Shown here piece after piece: positions 33,122 through 41,992 of a DNA stretch of 64,000 bases (the stretch's first letter is position 1; each line of letters starts with the position of its first letter). Source of the stretch: Calditrichia bacterium (GTDB lineage Bacteria > Calditrichota > Calditrichia > Calditrichales > J004); NCBI GenBank assembly GCA_020635035.1, contig JACKAO010000003.1, forward strand, positions 186,001 to 250,000, read 5' to 3'. The translations under genes were made by a program, and so were the position numbers. Under the pieces are notes generated by a model that saw nothing but the letters and a program-made list of their open reading frames with translations, did no database searches and was not told where the DNA came from.

Positions 33122-35500
33122 ATGAATAATTTTAATATCGTAGGGAAAAATGTTATCCGTCAGGATGGGCTGGAAAAAGTAACAGGTGAAGCAAAATTTG
33201 CTGACGATTACTCATTTCCCAATCAATTATACTCCATGATGGTCCGCTTATCTGTTGCCCATGCTAACATAAAATCGATTGATTACTCATCTATTGAGAA
33301 TGATCCGGAAATAATCATTATCGATTCCCGGGACATACCGGGAGCCAATTATATTGGTGCCATCCGCCAGGATCAGCCCATTTTTGCTGATCAAAAAATC
33401 CGAACATATGGTGATGTGGTTTGTATGCTGGTGGGATCTGATCCTGAAAAGCTGGAATTAGCAGGTAAGCAGGTTAAAATAAATTTTGAGACTCTGCCGA
33501 CCTTAACCGATCCCCTAAAATCGCTGAAAAAAGATGCCCCGTTGATCCATGAGCAGTACAAGGATAACCTGATCGTGCATTATCCTTTGCGAAAGGGAGA
33601 TATTGAAAAAGGCTTTTCTGAGTGCGACCATATCCTGGAACAGACTTACACGACGCCTTTTATCGAACATGGTTATATCGAGCCGGAAGCAGTCATTGCC
33701 CTGCTTCGGGAAGGGAACAAAGGCGTTCACATCATCGGCAGCATACAGAATCCGCATACTACACAGAAAGTAGTAGCTACTGTCCTGGGCTGGCCGCTGG
33801 CGAAAGTGCGTATCCAGCAAGCTGAACTGGGCGGTTCATTTGGCGGCAAGGATGATACCATGAACATTCTCTCTGCCAGGGCAGCGGTTGCGGCACTAAA
33901 GACAAAACGACCTGTAAAAATTCGTTATTCGCGGGAAGAATCAATCCTGGAATCGTATAAACGGCATCCGTATACCATGCATTATAAGGTTGGTTACAAC
34001 AACGATGGTAAACTGATTGCCATGAAAATCGATATTCTGGCAGATGGCGGTGCCTATGCGTCGATGAGTCCGTTTGTTACCTGGCGAACTGTTGTCCAAG
34101 CCACCGGTCCTTATGAAATTGAGAATGTCTGGACAGATGTTCGCGCTGTATATACTAATAATCCATACACGGGTGCTATGCGTGGATTCGGTTCACCGCA
34201 GCCGATTTTTGCCCAGGAATCGATTATGGATGAAATAGCCATCCGGCTCGATATATCCCCGGATACTGTTCGTCGAATCAACGGATTTAAAACAGGATCG
34301 GTTACTGCCAGCGGGCAAAAACTGCACGATCACGATGTTAACCTGATAACAGTCATGGACCGGGCAATCCAGGAATCAGGTTTTCAGGAGAAGTGGAAAT
34401 TATTTAAATCGCAAAAACCCGAGTTTGGAATAGCTCCTGACCGGGATGATTTAATTCTGAAAAAAGATGAATTCATTGATCCGGATAAAACAGTTTATAA
34501 AGGTATTGGCCTGGCAGTAAGTTTTCGCGGAAGTTCACTCGGCGCAGAAGGTATTGACACGGCTGCCGCATATCTTTCAGTACAAGCAGATGGATCGGCC
34601 TACCTGTTATGTGGATTAGCTGAGAACGGCCAGGGTCTGCGAACAACATTTTCAATTATCGCTGCTGAAGTCCTGGGAATTTCAGTAGATGATATTTTTT
34701 ACCTGGACCATGATACATCGGTTATCCCGGACAGCGGGCCGACCGTGGCGTCGCGCTCCACTGTTATGGGCGGTGGTGCTGTAAAGAATGCCGCCGAAAA
34801 GGTGCGAACAGCTCTGCAGAAATTTCTAACAGAAAAATGGGAATTGTCTGAAAATGATGAGCTGCTTTTTGCCGGCAATAAAGTCAGTTGTAAAAGAAAA
34901 AATAAACAAATCGGCTTTTCAGAATTATGTGGATTGGCCCGGAATAAAGGAGTAAACCTGGCGGCTTTGGGCTGGTATGCCGGTCCGCAGGTTGACTGGG
35001 AAGAAGAAACCGGGCAGGGCGATGCTTATTTCACGTATGTCTATGGCTGCCAGGTAGCCGAAGTCAGCGTTAATATTTCAACAGGCCAGGTCGCCATTGA
35101 CCGAATCGTTGCAGTGCATGATCCGGGAACCGTTATCAATAAAGTGGGTGCTGAAGGACAGGTATTCGGTGGGGTGACACAAGGTGCCGGTTATGGTTTA
35201 TGGGAAGAAATCAGTACACACCAGGGAATGCCGCGTGAACTGAATTTTGATGAATACCTTGTGCCGACCAGCAAAGATATCGGTAAGATTGTTCCCATTT
35301 TTGTTCAAGGAAAAGAAAAATACGGACCCTGGGGCGCCAAATCGCTTGGGGAGCCGACCCTGGAATTAACGGCCGCTGCCCTGGCTAATGCCATCCGTAA
35401 CGCCATCGGAAAACGTTTTTATAATCTGCCCTTAAACCTTGAAGAAATAATACTGCAGAGAAAACTACGAAAGGAAGATCTGCAAAGGGGTAGCATGTAA
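33122..35500 (+). CDS. Molybdopterin-binding subunit of hypoxanthine/xanthine hydroxylase (XdhD-like)
   Basis: This 792-residue large subunit belongs to a second molybdenum hydroxylase. It begins NIVGKNVIRQDGLEKVTGEAKFADDY, has the cofactor loop GGSFGGKDDTMN near residue 236, AMRGFGSPQ near 350, GLAENGQGLRTTF near 500, and GAKSLGEPTLE near the C-terminus with the active-site Glu. The ssnA gene upstream and the FAD and iron-sulfur subunits downstream fit a purine hydroxylase. Unlike E. coli XdhD, the iron-sulfur subunit is separate here. Some members of this branch need selenium, which cannot be judged from the sequence. It overlaps the FAD gene by one base. Confidence 0.9.
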   Translation: MNNFNIVGKNVIRQDGLEKVTGEAKFADDYSFPNQLYSMMVRLSVAHANIKSIDYSSIENDPEIIIIDSRDIPGANYIGAIRQDQPIFADQKIRTYGDVVCMLVGSDPEKLELAGKQVKINFETLPTLTDPLKSLKKDAPLIHEQYKDNLIVHYPLRKGDIEKGFSECDHILEQTYTTPFIEHGYIEPEAVIALLREGNKGVHIIGSIQNPHTTQKVVATVLGWPLAKVRIQQAELGGSFGGKDDTMNILSARAAVAALKTKRPVKIRYSREESILESYKRHPYTMHYKVGYNNDGKLIAMKIDILADGGAYASMSPFVTWRTVVQATGPYEIENVWTDVRAVYTNNPYTGAMRGFGSPQPIFAQESIMDEIAIRLDISPDTVRRINGFKTGSVTASGQKLHDHDVNLITVMDRAIQESGFQEKWKLFKSQKPEFGIAPDRDDLILKKDEFIDPDKTVYKGIGLAVSFRGSSLGAEGIDTAAAYLSVQADGSAYLLCGLAENGQGLRTTFSIIAAEVLGISVDDIFYLDHDTSVIPDSGPTVASRSTVMGGGAVKNAAEKVRTALQKFLTEKWELSENDELLFAGNKVSCKRKNKQIGFSELCGLARNKGVNLAALGWYAGPQVDWEEETGQGDAYFTYVYGCQVAEVSVNISTGQVAIDRIVAVHDPGTVINKVGAEGQVFGGVTQGAGYGLWEEISTHQGMPRELNFDEYLVPTSKDIGKIVPIFVQGKEKYGPWGAKSLGEPTLELTAAALANAIRNAIGKRFYNLPLNLEEIILQRKLRKEDLQRGSM

Positions 35501-36363
35501 TGAGGACAAAAGTAGAATTTATTCGGGCTGAAACTATAAACCAGGCGCTGCAGCTTTTAGCAGATAATAATAAAAATACTCGCATACTTGCCGGGGGGAC
35601 AGATATTATAACCGGTATGCGCATGAAATCAAAGCGTTTTGCCAATATTGACCTTTTACTGGATATTAATTCTATAAACGATTTAAAAGGCATTCGGCTC
35701 CTGGAAGACAGCGTAACCATTGGCAGTAATGTTACTTTTTCTGAAATTCTGGAAAACAAAATTATTCAGGATAAATTACCACTACTGATTCAATCAGCAT
35801 CAGGTATCGGGAATTTGCAGATCCGCAACCGGGCAACCGTTGTGGGCAATTTTGTAAACAATGCGCCTTGTGCAGACTCTGTGCCGGCATTGTTAGTTTA
35901 TAACGCCAAACTCAGGATTGAATCACTTAAAGGTGCAAGGGAAATAGCTCTTCAGGATTTTTTAGTTAAAGCTTACAAAACACAGATTGCGCCTGATGAG
36001 TTGGTTACTGATATTCAAATCCCGTTGGCGAATGACTTTTGCGGAACTTTTTATAAGTTAGGCCGCCGGCAAAGTGTGGCTATCAGCAGGATATCATTAG
36101 CGGTACTGGCAAAATTAAGCAATCATAAAATTGATGAAATACGTATTGCGAGTGGAGCAGTCACTCCAATCGGCAAGCGATTTGATGATCTGGAAGAATT
36201 TGCCATTGGGAAAAATGCCGGAAAAGAATTGTTTATAGAGCTGGCACAGAAAATGGCTCAACAGATCCTGGATGTCACCGGTCTGCGTTGGTCAGGCTTT
36301 CATAAAATCCCTGTTTTACAGCAGGCGCTCTATCAATTGCTGCTAACAACGATTGAACTTTAA
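35500..36363 (+). CDS. FAD-binding subunit of xanthine dehydrogenase family
   Basis: This 287-residue flavin subunit has FAD motifs RILAGGTDIITGMRMK near residue 30 and IRNRATVVGNFVNNAPCADSVPAL near 107-130. It is of the simple CoxM/XdhB/YgfM type and lacks the cysteine-rich insertion of the YagS-like subunit at 27689. The start is coupled to the stop of the large subunit (TAATG) and is preceded by AAAGGGG. It completes the second hydroxylase with the iron-sulfur subunit 96 bp downstream. Confidence 0.9.
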   Translation: MRTKVEFIRAETINQALQLLADNNKNTRILAGGTDIITGMRMKSKRFANIDLLLDINSINDLKGIRLLEDSVTIGSNVTFSEILENKIIQDKLPLLIQSASGIGNLQIRNRATVVGNFVNNAPCADSVPALLVYNAKLRIESLKGAREIALQDFLVKAYKTQIAPDELVTDIQIPLANDFCGTFYKLGRRQSVAISRISLAVLAKLSNHKIDEIRIASGAVTPIGKRFDDLEEFAIGKNAGKELFIELAQKMAQQILDVTGLRWSGFHKIPVLQQALYQLLLTTIEL

Positions 36364-36459
36364 AAAATTTCGTGCAATCTGAGTGAGTGAAACCTTCCTT
36401 TCAAGATGGTTGAAAATTGTAGATAAAGACAAAGATTAAGATCAGGATAAAGAGTTTGT

Positions 36460-36915
36460 ATGAAAAATATTGAATTTACACTCAATGGTTTTCCGATGCT
36501 GGTTTATGTAGATCCATCATTACGCCTGCTGGATGTTCTCCGTAATACGCTGGGATTAACCGGCACCAAAGAAGGTTGTGATATTGGTGAATGTGGTGCC
36601 TGTACTGTTTTGCTGAACGGCAAAGCTGTAAATTCCTGCCTTGTGCTGATCGGGCAGGTTGAAAATCAAAATGTATTAACGGTAGAAGGATTGAGTTCTC
36701 ACGGCAGCCTGCATCCCCTGCAGCAAAAATTTCTGGAATACGGCGCTGTACAGTGCGGATTTTGTACGCCGGGAATGCTGCTATCCGCTTATGCCCTGCT
36801 TCAGGAAAATCCACATCCAAGTGAAGATGAAATAAAAGACGCCATTGCCGGCAACCTGTGCCGCTGCACCGGCTATAAACCGATTATTGATGCGATCACA
36901 GCTTATTCCAGATAA
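36460..36915 (+). CDS. [2Fe-2S] subunit of molybdenum hydroxylase
   Basis: This 151-residue small subunit has an N-terminal plant-ferredoxin-type domain with cluster ligands Cys40, Cys45, Cys48 and Cys60, and a C-terminal helical domain with Cys99, Cys102, Cys134 and Cys136 for the second cluster near the molybdopterin. It has no TAT signal, so the second hydroxylase is cytoplasmic. Only one such subunit is present for two large/FAD pairs in the island, so it may be shared or the first pair may use one encoded elsewhere. It ends the island. Confidence 0.93.
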   Translation: MKNIEFTLNGFPMLVYVDPSLRLLDVLRNTLGLTGTKEGCDIGECGACTVLLNGKAVNSCLVLIGQVENQNVLTVEGLSSHGSLHPLQQKFLEYGAVQCGFCTPGMLLSAYALLQENPHPSEDEIKDAIAGNLCRCTGYKPIIDAITAYSR

Positions 36916-37052
36916 TAGAATCTTTAATATTTCTTTAATCATTCCCTAACCGCTTTATTGTTCGATAACTAGCCATAATTAATTCTAATACTAAAAAACA
37001 GCTGTTTTCAATGCGATAATTAATCTACTAATTTTTACTAACAGGAGTTGGA

Positions 37053-39422
37053 ATGGAACGGTTATCGATTAAGCTGAAAATTATACTTGCCATGATTTTA
37101 GTTATTGTTGTCACTATTTCTGTCCTTGGCTATAATGCCTATTCTGTGGGTGGTGAAGTGATGAAAGAAACATCCTTTAATAATCTGACAGCTATCCGTG
37201 AAACCAAAAAGCAGGCTATCGAGAGTTATTTCCTGCAAATAGAGAACCAGGTTGTAACGCTTTCTAACAGCACAATGATTATTGATGCGATGAAAGAATT
37301 TAAATATGCTTTCCACCAGATGGGGAGCTACCTTAAAAATTATCCGCAGCAGCGTGAAGCATACAAGAAAAGTCTGGTAAATTATTATAAAAATGAATTT
37401 TATACCCGTCTTGAAAACAATATCCATGTAAACAGTTCGTATGAAAAATACCTTCCGCAGACGGATGAAGTGCTTTATTTTCAGTACCACTATATCGCTA
37501 ATAATCCGAATCCAACAGGATCAAAAGATAATCTGATCGCATCAAATGACGGATCATTGTACAGCCAGATTCACAAAAAATATCACCCTATAATTCAAAA
37601 TTTTCTGAAACGTTTTGGTTATTATGACATTTTTCTGGTGGATCCGGCAACAGGAAATATTGTCTACTCCGTTTTTAAAGAGATTGATTATTCAACGAGT
37701 CTGATCGATGGGCCTTATGCAAATACAAATTTCGGCCGGGTTTTTAATTCAGCCTGTGAAGCATCAGGCAATAGTTTTGTTAAACTCGAAGACTTTGAAC
37801 CTTATGACCCTTCCTACGGTGCCCCGGCTTCATTTATTTCTTCCCCTATTTATGATGGAAATGTACTTATTGGTGTTTTAATTTTTCAGATGCCGGTGGA
37901 TCGTATTAACGACGTAATGACAAATCAGCATAACTGGGAAGCAGCCGGGCTGGGCGAGACCGGGGAAACATACCTTGTAGGCAGCGATTTCAAAATGCGC
38001 AGTATTTCCAGATTTCTTGTTGAAGACCCGGATGGATATTATAAAGCATTAGAAAATAGTAATGTAGATAAAACTACTATTGAAAAAATCAAAAAAATCG
38101 GAACATCTATCTTGCTGCAGGACGTCAAAACAGTCGCAACAACCGAGGGATTAAAAAATATTTCCGACACGCGTATTATTAAAGATTATCGTGGGGAGCC
38201 GGTTCTGAGTAGTTTCACAAAACTGAATATCCGTGATGTGGACTGGGTACTTGTTTCAGAAGAAGATGAAGCAGAAGCATTTGCAGGCGCAAGTAAGCTT
38301 TCCGGGCGCATTCTGCTTTTTGGTTTTGTCATATTGTTAGTATCAATTGCTATAGCCGTTGTTTTGAGTAATCTACTTGTTAAACCTATAAAATCACTTC
38401 TTAATATTATGCGTGATATATCCGAAGGAGACGGTGATTTAACAAACCGGATACACGTCGAAAGTGAAGATGAGATAGGGCAGCTGGCAGAAGCATTTAA
38501 TATTTTTGTAGATAAGCTCGATAAGTTGTTGGGAAGTGTTTCAATTAAAAGTACAATTCTTCAGGAAGCCGCATTAAAACTTTCCAGCGTTTCTGTGCAG
38601 ATGAATGGTGGGGTTAGAAATATGAATGAAAGAGCCAATTCTGTTGCCAGTGCATCTGAAGAGATGAGTGTGAGTATGAAGGATGTTTCATCTAAAGTTA
38701 ATGACACATCAGCTAATTTTAATATGGTTGCTTCAGCATCAGAACAGATGAGTGCAACAATTAATGAGATATCCGAAACAACATCCAAAACTCAACACGT
38801 CACATCCACAGCGGTTAAAAATGTGGAAGATGCTATGCAGAAAGTAAACGAACTTGGACGTGCCGCAAATGAAATTAATGATGTCATAGTTCAGATTATT
38901 GAGATTGCTGAACAAACAAAGCTTCTTGCGCTGAACGCAACGATTGAATCTGCCCGGGCGGGAGAAGCCGGTAAAGGTTTTGCAGTTGTGGCAAATGAAG
39001 TAAAAGAACTGGCAAAACAAACCGCTGATGCAACAGAAAATATTAAAACCAAGATCGGTTCAATCCAGCACTCTACAAGTGATACCATTGAAAGAATAAG
39101 TGGAATAACAAGTGTTATTAAAGAAGTCAACGAAATGGTTGCAACGATTGCCACTGCGGTTGAAGAACAGTCGGCAACCACAAAAGATATTTCCAGTAAT
39201 ATAAATTCTGCCGCTTATTCGGTTAATGAAATCACTGTAAATGTTACACAATCTGCAGAAGCTTCAAACCAAATTTCCCGTGAAATAAATGAAGTCAACC
39301 ACGTCTCGGGTGAAATGAATACTGCTGCATCTGAAGTTAACTCCAATGCCGATTCACTTAACCAGATCAGTTCTGAATTGTTTGAAATATTGTCCCGTTT
39401 TAAACTCAGTAATAAAAATTAA
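37053..39422 (+). CDS. Methyl-accepting chemotaxis protein
   Basis: This 789-residue transmembrane receptor has a first membrane helix at about 8-28, then a large (about 370-residue) extracytoplasmic sensor domain with a dCache-like feel (YDIFLVDPATGNIVYSV, GETGETYLVGSD). The second helix lies at about 420-445, followed by a HAMP domain (LLVKPIKSLLNIM, EIGQLAEAFN). The long helical signalling hairpin has its highly conserved tip around EIAEQTKLLALNATIESARAGE. No C-terminal CheR-binding pentapeptide is seen. No che genes are adjacent, so it feeds a chemotaxis array encoded elsewhere. Confidence 0.93.
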   Translation: MERLSIKLKIILAMILVIVVTISVLGYNAYSVGGEVMKETSFNNLTAIRETKKQAIESYFLQIENQVVTLSNSTMIIDAMKEFKYAFHQMGSYLKNYPQQREAYKKSLVNYYKNEFYTRLENNIHVNSSYEKYLPQTDEVLYFQYHYIANNPNPTGSKDNLIASNDGSLYSQIHKKYHPIIQNFLKRFGYYDIFLVDPATGNIVYSVFKEIDYSTSLIDGPYANTNFGRVFNSACEASGNSFVKLEDFEPYDPSYGAPASFISSPIYDGNVLIGVLIFQMPVDRINDVMTNQHNWEAAGLGETGETYLVGSDFKMRSISRFLVEDPDGYYKALENSNVDKTTIEKIKKIGTSILLQDVKTVATTEGLKNISDTRIIKDYRGEPVLSSFTKLNIRDVDWVLVSEEDEAEAFAGASKLSGRILLFGFVILLVSIAIAVVLSNLLVKPIKSLLNIMRDISEGDGDLTNRIHVESEDEIGQLAEAFNIFVDKLDKLLGSVSIKSTILQEAALKLSSVSVQMNGGVRNMNERANSVASASEEMSVSMKDVSSKVNDTSANFNMVASASEQMSATINEISETTSKTQHVTSTAVKNVEDAMQKVNELGRAANEINDVIVQIIEIAEQTKLLALNATIESARAGEAGKGFAVVANEVKELAKQTADATENIKTKIGSIQHSTSDTIERISGITSVIKEVNEMVATIATAVEEQSATTKDISSNINSAAYSVNEITVNVTQSAEASNQISREINEVNHVSGEMNTAASEVNSNADSLNQISSELFEILSRFKLSNKN

Positions 39423-39428
39423 TCATTC

Positions 39429-39463
39429 AACCGGTTGTTTTTGACAAGCAGCCGGTTTTTTTA
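39429..39463 (+). terminator. Terminator of the chemoreceptor gene
   Basis: AACCGGTTG (39429-39437) pairs with CAGCCGGTT (39449-39457), 9 bp with one G-U, followed by a run of seven T. It lies directly after the stop at 39422 and just before the convergent NDH-2 stop. Confidence 0.8.
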
Positions 39464-40723
39464 TTCCCCGATATTTGTAATTAATCGCGCACCACGTTTT
39501 CGGGTAAAAAAGTTCCAGGCCCATTCCAGCATAACTTTCATCTTGTTGTCGTATTCAATCAAATAAGCAATATGAATAAATATCCAGATAAACCAGGCCG
39601 GCCATCCGGAAAGCCGCAGCTTTCGTATATCTGCAACAGCTGATTTACGCCCGATTACGGCCAGATTACCTTTGTTCAGGTAGTGAAATGGTTTTGCCGG
39701 ATTATTTTTACCAAGTATTTCATGAGCAACAAAGCGTCCCTGCTGCATCGCCACTTGTGCCACTCCCGGTAATACAGAACCATCCTTGAGTTTAAAATGA
39801 GCCAGATCTCCTATCACGAAAATGTCTTTATAGCCGGGTATTGTTAAATCATGGTTTACGATAATCTTACCCGCTTTATCTGTTTCAGCAGATGTTTTTT
39901 CAACTACCATTTTGCTTATATCCGAAGCCTGAACACCAGCTGCCCAAAGCACAGTTCTTGCATTTATTGTTTCTGTCGTCTCATTCGTTTTGATTTTTAT
40001 ATTTGATCCGTCAATACTTGTAACCATGCTTCCTGTTTTTACAGTAACCCCAAGCTTTTTCAGAGATTTTTCCGCCTTTGAAGCAAGACTTTCGGGGAAA
40101 GTTGTCAAAATACGACTGAGTCCTTCAACTAGGAAAATTTCTGTTTCTTTGGGATCGATTTTTCTGAAATCGCCGAGAAGTGTCTGGTTTGCCAGCTCAG
40201 CCAGGGCGCCTGCTAATTCAACTCCGGTCGGGCCGCCGCCAACTATTACAAAGCGCTGCCATTCGCAGCGTTTCTGCTGATCGGTTTCATACTCTGCTTC
40301 TTCGAAGGCGCGCATTATTTTCTGACGTATTTTTAAAGCATCTTCAACGGACTTTAAGCCGGGTGCGATTTCACTCCAGCTGTCATTCCCGAAATAGTGA
40401 TGATGTGCTCCGGTGGCCAGAACCAGGATGTCATAAGAAATTTGTTTTCCGGAAACTATAACATATTTTTCCTTATTGTTTAAAGATTCCATTTTTCCCC
40501 AAATAACACGAATATTGTCCTTTTTGTTAAATATTGACCGGATTGGAGAAGAAATATCTGCTGGAGAAAGTCCTCCCGTTGCAACCTGGTATAATAATGG
40601 CTGAAAAAGATGAAAATTACGTTTATCAACAAGTGTTACATCAACATTTTTGTCCGCAAGTTCTTTGGCAGCATACAATCCACCGAAACCTGCGCCAATA
40701 ATTACAACATGTTTTCTGGACAT
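39461..40723 (-). CDS. Type II NADH dehydrogenase-like FAD oxidoreductase
   Basis: This 420-residue membrane-associated, non-proton-pumping NADH:quinone oxidoreductase has the FAD-binding motif GAGFGGLYAAKEL at the N-terminus and the quinone-side motif FHLFQPLLYQVATGGLSP. The NAD-binding motif VGGGPTGVELAGALAEL lies near 165, and the second FAD motif FVIGDLAHF near 300. The C-terminal WPAWFIWIFIHIAYL helix anchors it to the membrane. It feeds electrons from NADH into the quinone pool. It is a single gene. Confidence 0.9.
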   Translation of the reverse strand: MSRKHVVIIGAGFGGLYAAKELADKNVDVTLVDKRNFHLFQPLLYQVATGGLSPADISSPIRSIFNKKDNIRVIWGKMESLNNKEKYVIVSGKQISYDILVLATGAHHHYFGNDSWSEIAPGLKSVEDALKIRQKIMRAFEEAEYETDQQKRCEWQRFVIVGGGPTGVELAGALAELANQTLLGDFRKIDPKETEIFLVEGLSRILTTFPESLASKAEKSLKKLGVTVKTGSMVTSIDGSNIKIKTNETTETINARTVLWAAGVQASDISKMVVEKTSAETDKAGKIIVNHDLTIPGYKDIFVIGDLAHFKLKDGSVLPGVAQVAMQQGRFVAHEILGKNNPAKPFHYLNKGNLAVIGRKSAVADIRKLRLSGWPAWFIWIFIHIAYLIEYDNKMKVMLEWAWNFFTRKRGARLITNIGE

Positions 40724-40849
40724 TTATAACCTCAATTCTGTTTAGAATAATTATAACGCAAGTATTGTTAGTAATAATTCAGGAAAGTGTGGTCTGCATT
40801 TATTAGATTTATCTAAAATATTTAGAAGTAAAAATAAGTGGAGTATATT

Positions 40850-41992
40850 ATGACAGTTTTAATTCTTGGAGCAGGCCGCATGGCTTATGGTCTTGTTTTT
40901 GATTTCCTTAAGAATGATTCAATCTCAAAAATTATTATAATTGATCAATCACAGGAAGCACTTAAAGAGATATCGGGATTTTTTAAATCAGGCAAGATAG
41001 AAATTAAACAACTAAAAGCAGATGATTTGTATGGATTAAAACCATTATTTAAAGAAGCAAAGGGTGTCATCTCTGCAGTTCCATATGATTACAATGTTGA
41101 TCTTACTGAACTTGCCATCAGTGAAGGCTGCCATTTTGTTGATCTTGGCGGTAACAACGCTGTTGTTGAAAAGCAATTCCGGCTCGCTGAAAAAGCAAAA
41201 GCTGCAGCAGTAGGTATTATTCCGGATTGCGGTCTTGCTCCGGGGATGACATCGGTTATTGCAGCCCATGCAATGGATCAGCTTGCCCGTATCGATGATG
41301 TAAAAATTCGTGTAGGTGGATTGCCGTTATCTCCACAAACGCCGTTAAACTATAAACTTGTATTCTCCGTTCATGGCTTGATTAATGAATATATTGAGCC
41401 CGCAATTATTCTTGAAGACGGTCATATCAAAACGGTTGAATCTATGACCGGACTTGAAACCCTGGAATTCCCAAGTCCCTTTGGAACACTCGAAGCTTTT
41501 TATACATCAGGGGGTACATCGACATTACCGCTTACTTTCGAAAATAAAGTGATAAATCTGGATTATAAAACGATCCGTTACCCGGGGCATGCGCATCTGA
41601 TGAAAGCCATGATCGATATAGGCTTTACAGATAAAAAAGCCGAATTTGATTACAATGGTAATAAATACAATACCCGTGATGTATTCGAAGCCATGCTGAA
41701 CAGTACGCTGCAGTATGAAAGTGAAGATGTTGTGCTGATCCGGGTAACGGCAACCGGCCAAAAAGAAGGCAAAGAGAAAACAATCACGCTGCAGGCGATT
41801 GAATATGCAGATAAGAAAAATAATCTCACTGCCATGATGCGCACAACTGCCTTTCCGGCAGCGATAATTCTGCAAATGCTCATGGAAAACAAAATCAAGG
41901 ATCGCGGTGTTCTGCGCCAGGAACAGGCTGTACCAGGTTTTGATTTTATTGTTGAACTTGAGAAAAGAAGAATATTCTTTAACGAAGTTTAA
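40850..41992 (+). CDS. Saccharopine dehydrogenase family protein
   Basis: This 380-residue NAD(P)-dependent oxidoreductase carries the Rossmann motif LGAGRMAYG at the N-terminus, followed by the saccharopine-dehydrogenase pattern AVPYDYNVDLTELAISEGCHFVDLGG and GIIPDCGLAPGMTSVIA. It resembles lysine 6-dehydrogenase and saccharopine reductase; the precise amino acid substrate is not clear. The ATG at 40850 has a GGAG site 7 nt upstream; a GTG four codons earlier is open too. It runs convergently into the Na/Pi transporter gene with a 4-bp overlap. Confidence 0.88.
   Translation: MTVLILGAGRMAYGLVFDFLKNDSISKIIIIDQSQEALKEISGFFKSGKIEIKQLKADDLYGLKPLFKEAKGVISAVPYDYNVDLTELAISEGCHFVDLGGNNAVVEKQFRLAEKAKAAAVGIIPDCGLAPGMTSVIAAHAMDQLARIDDVKIRVGGLPLSPQTPLNYKLVFSVHGLINEYIEPAIILEDGHIKTVESMTGLETLEFPSPFGTLEAFYTSGGTSTLPLTFENKVINLDYKTIRYPGHAHLMKAMIDIGFTDKKAEFDYNGNKYNTRDVFEAMLNSTLQYESEDVVLIRVTATGQKEGKEKTITLQAIEYADKKNNLTAMMRTTAFPAAIILQMLMENKIKDRGVLRQEQAVPGFDFIVELEKRRIFFNEV

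Noticed and set aside
38561..39251. Minus-strand open frames opposite the chemoreceptor
   Set aside because: They arise from the repetitive Ala/Ser/Glu codons of the coiled-coil signalling domain and have no start signals.
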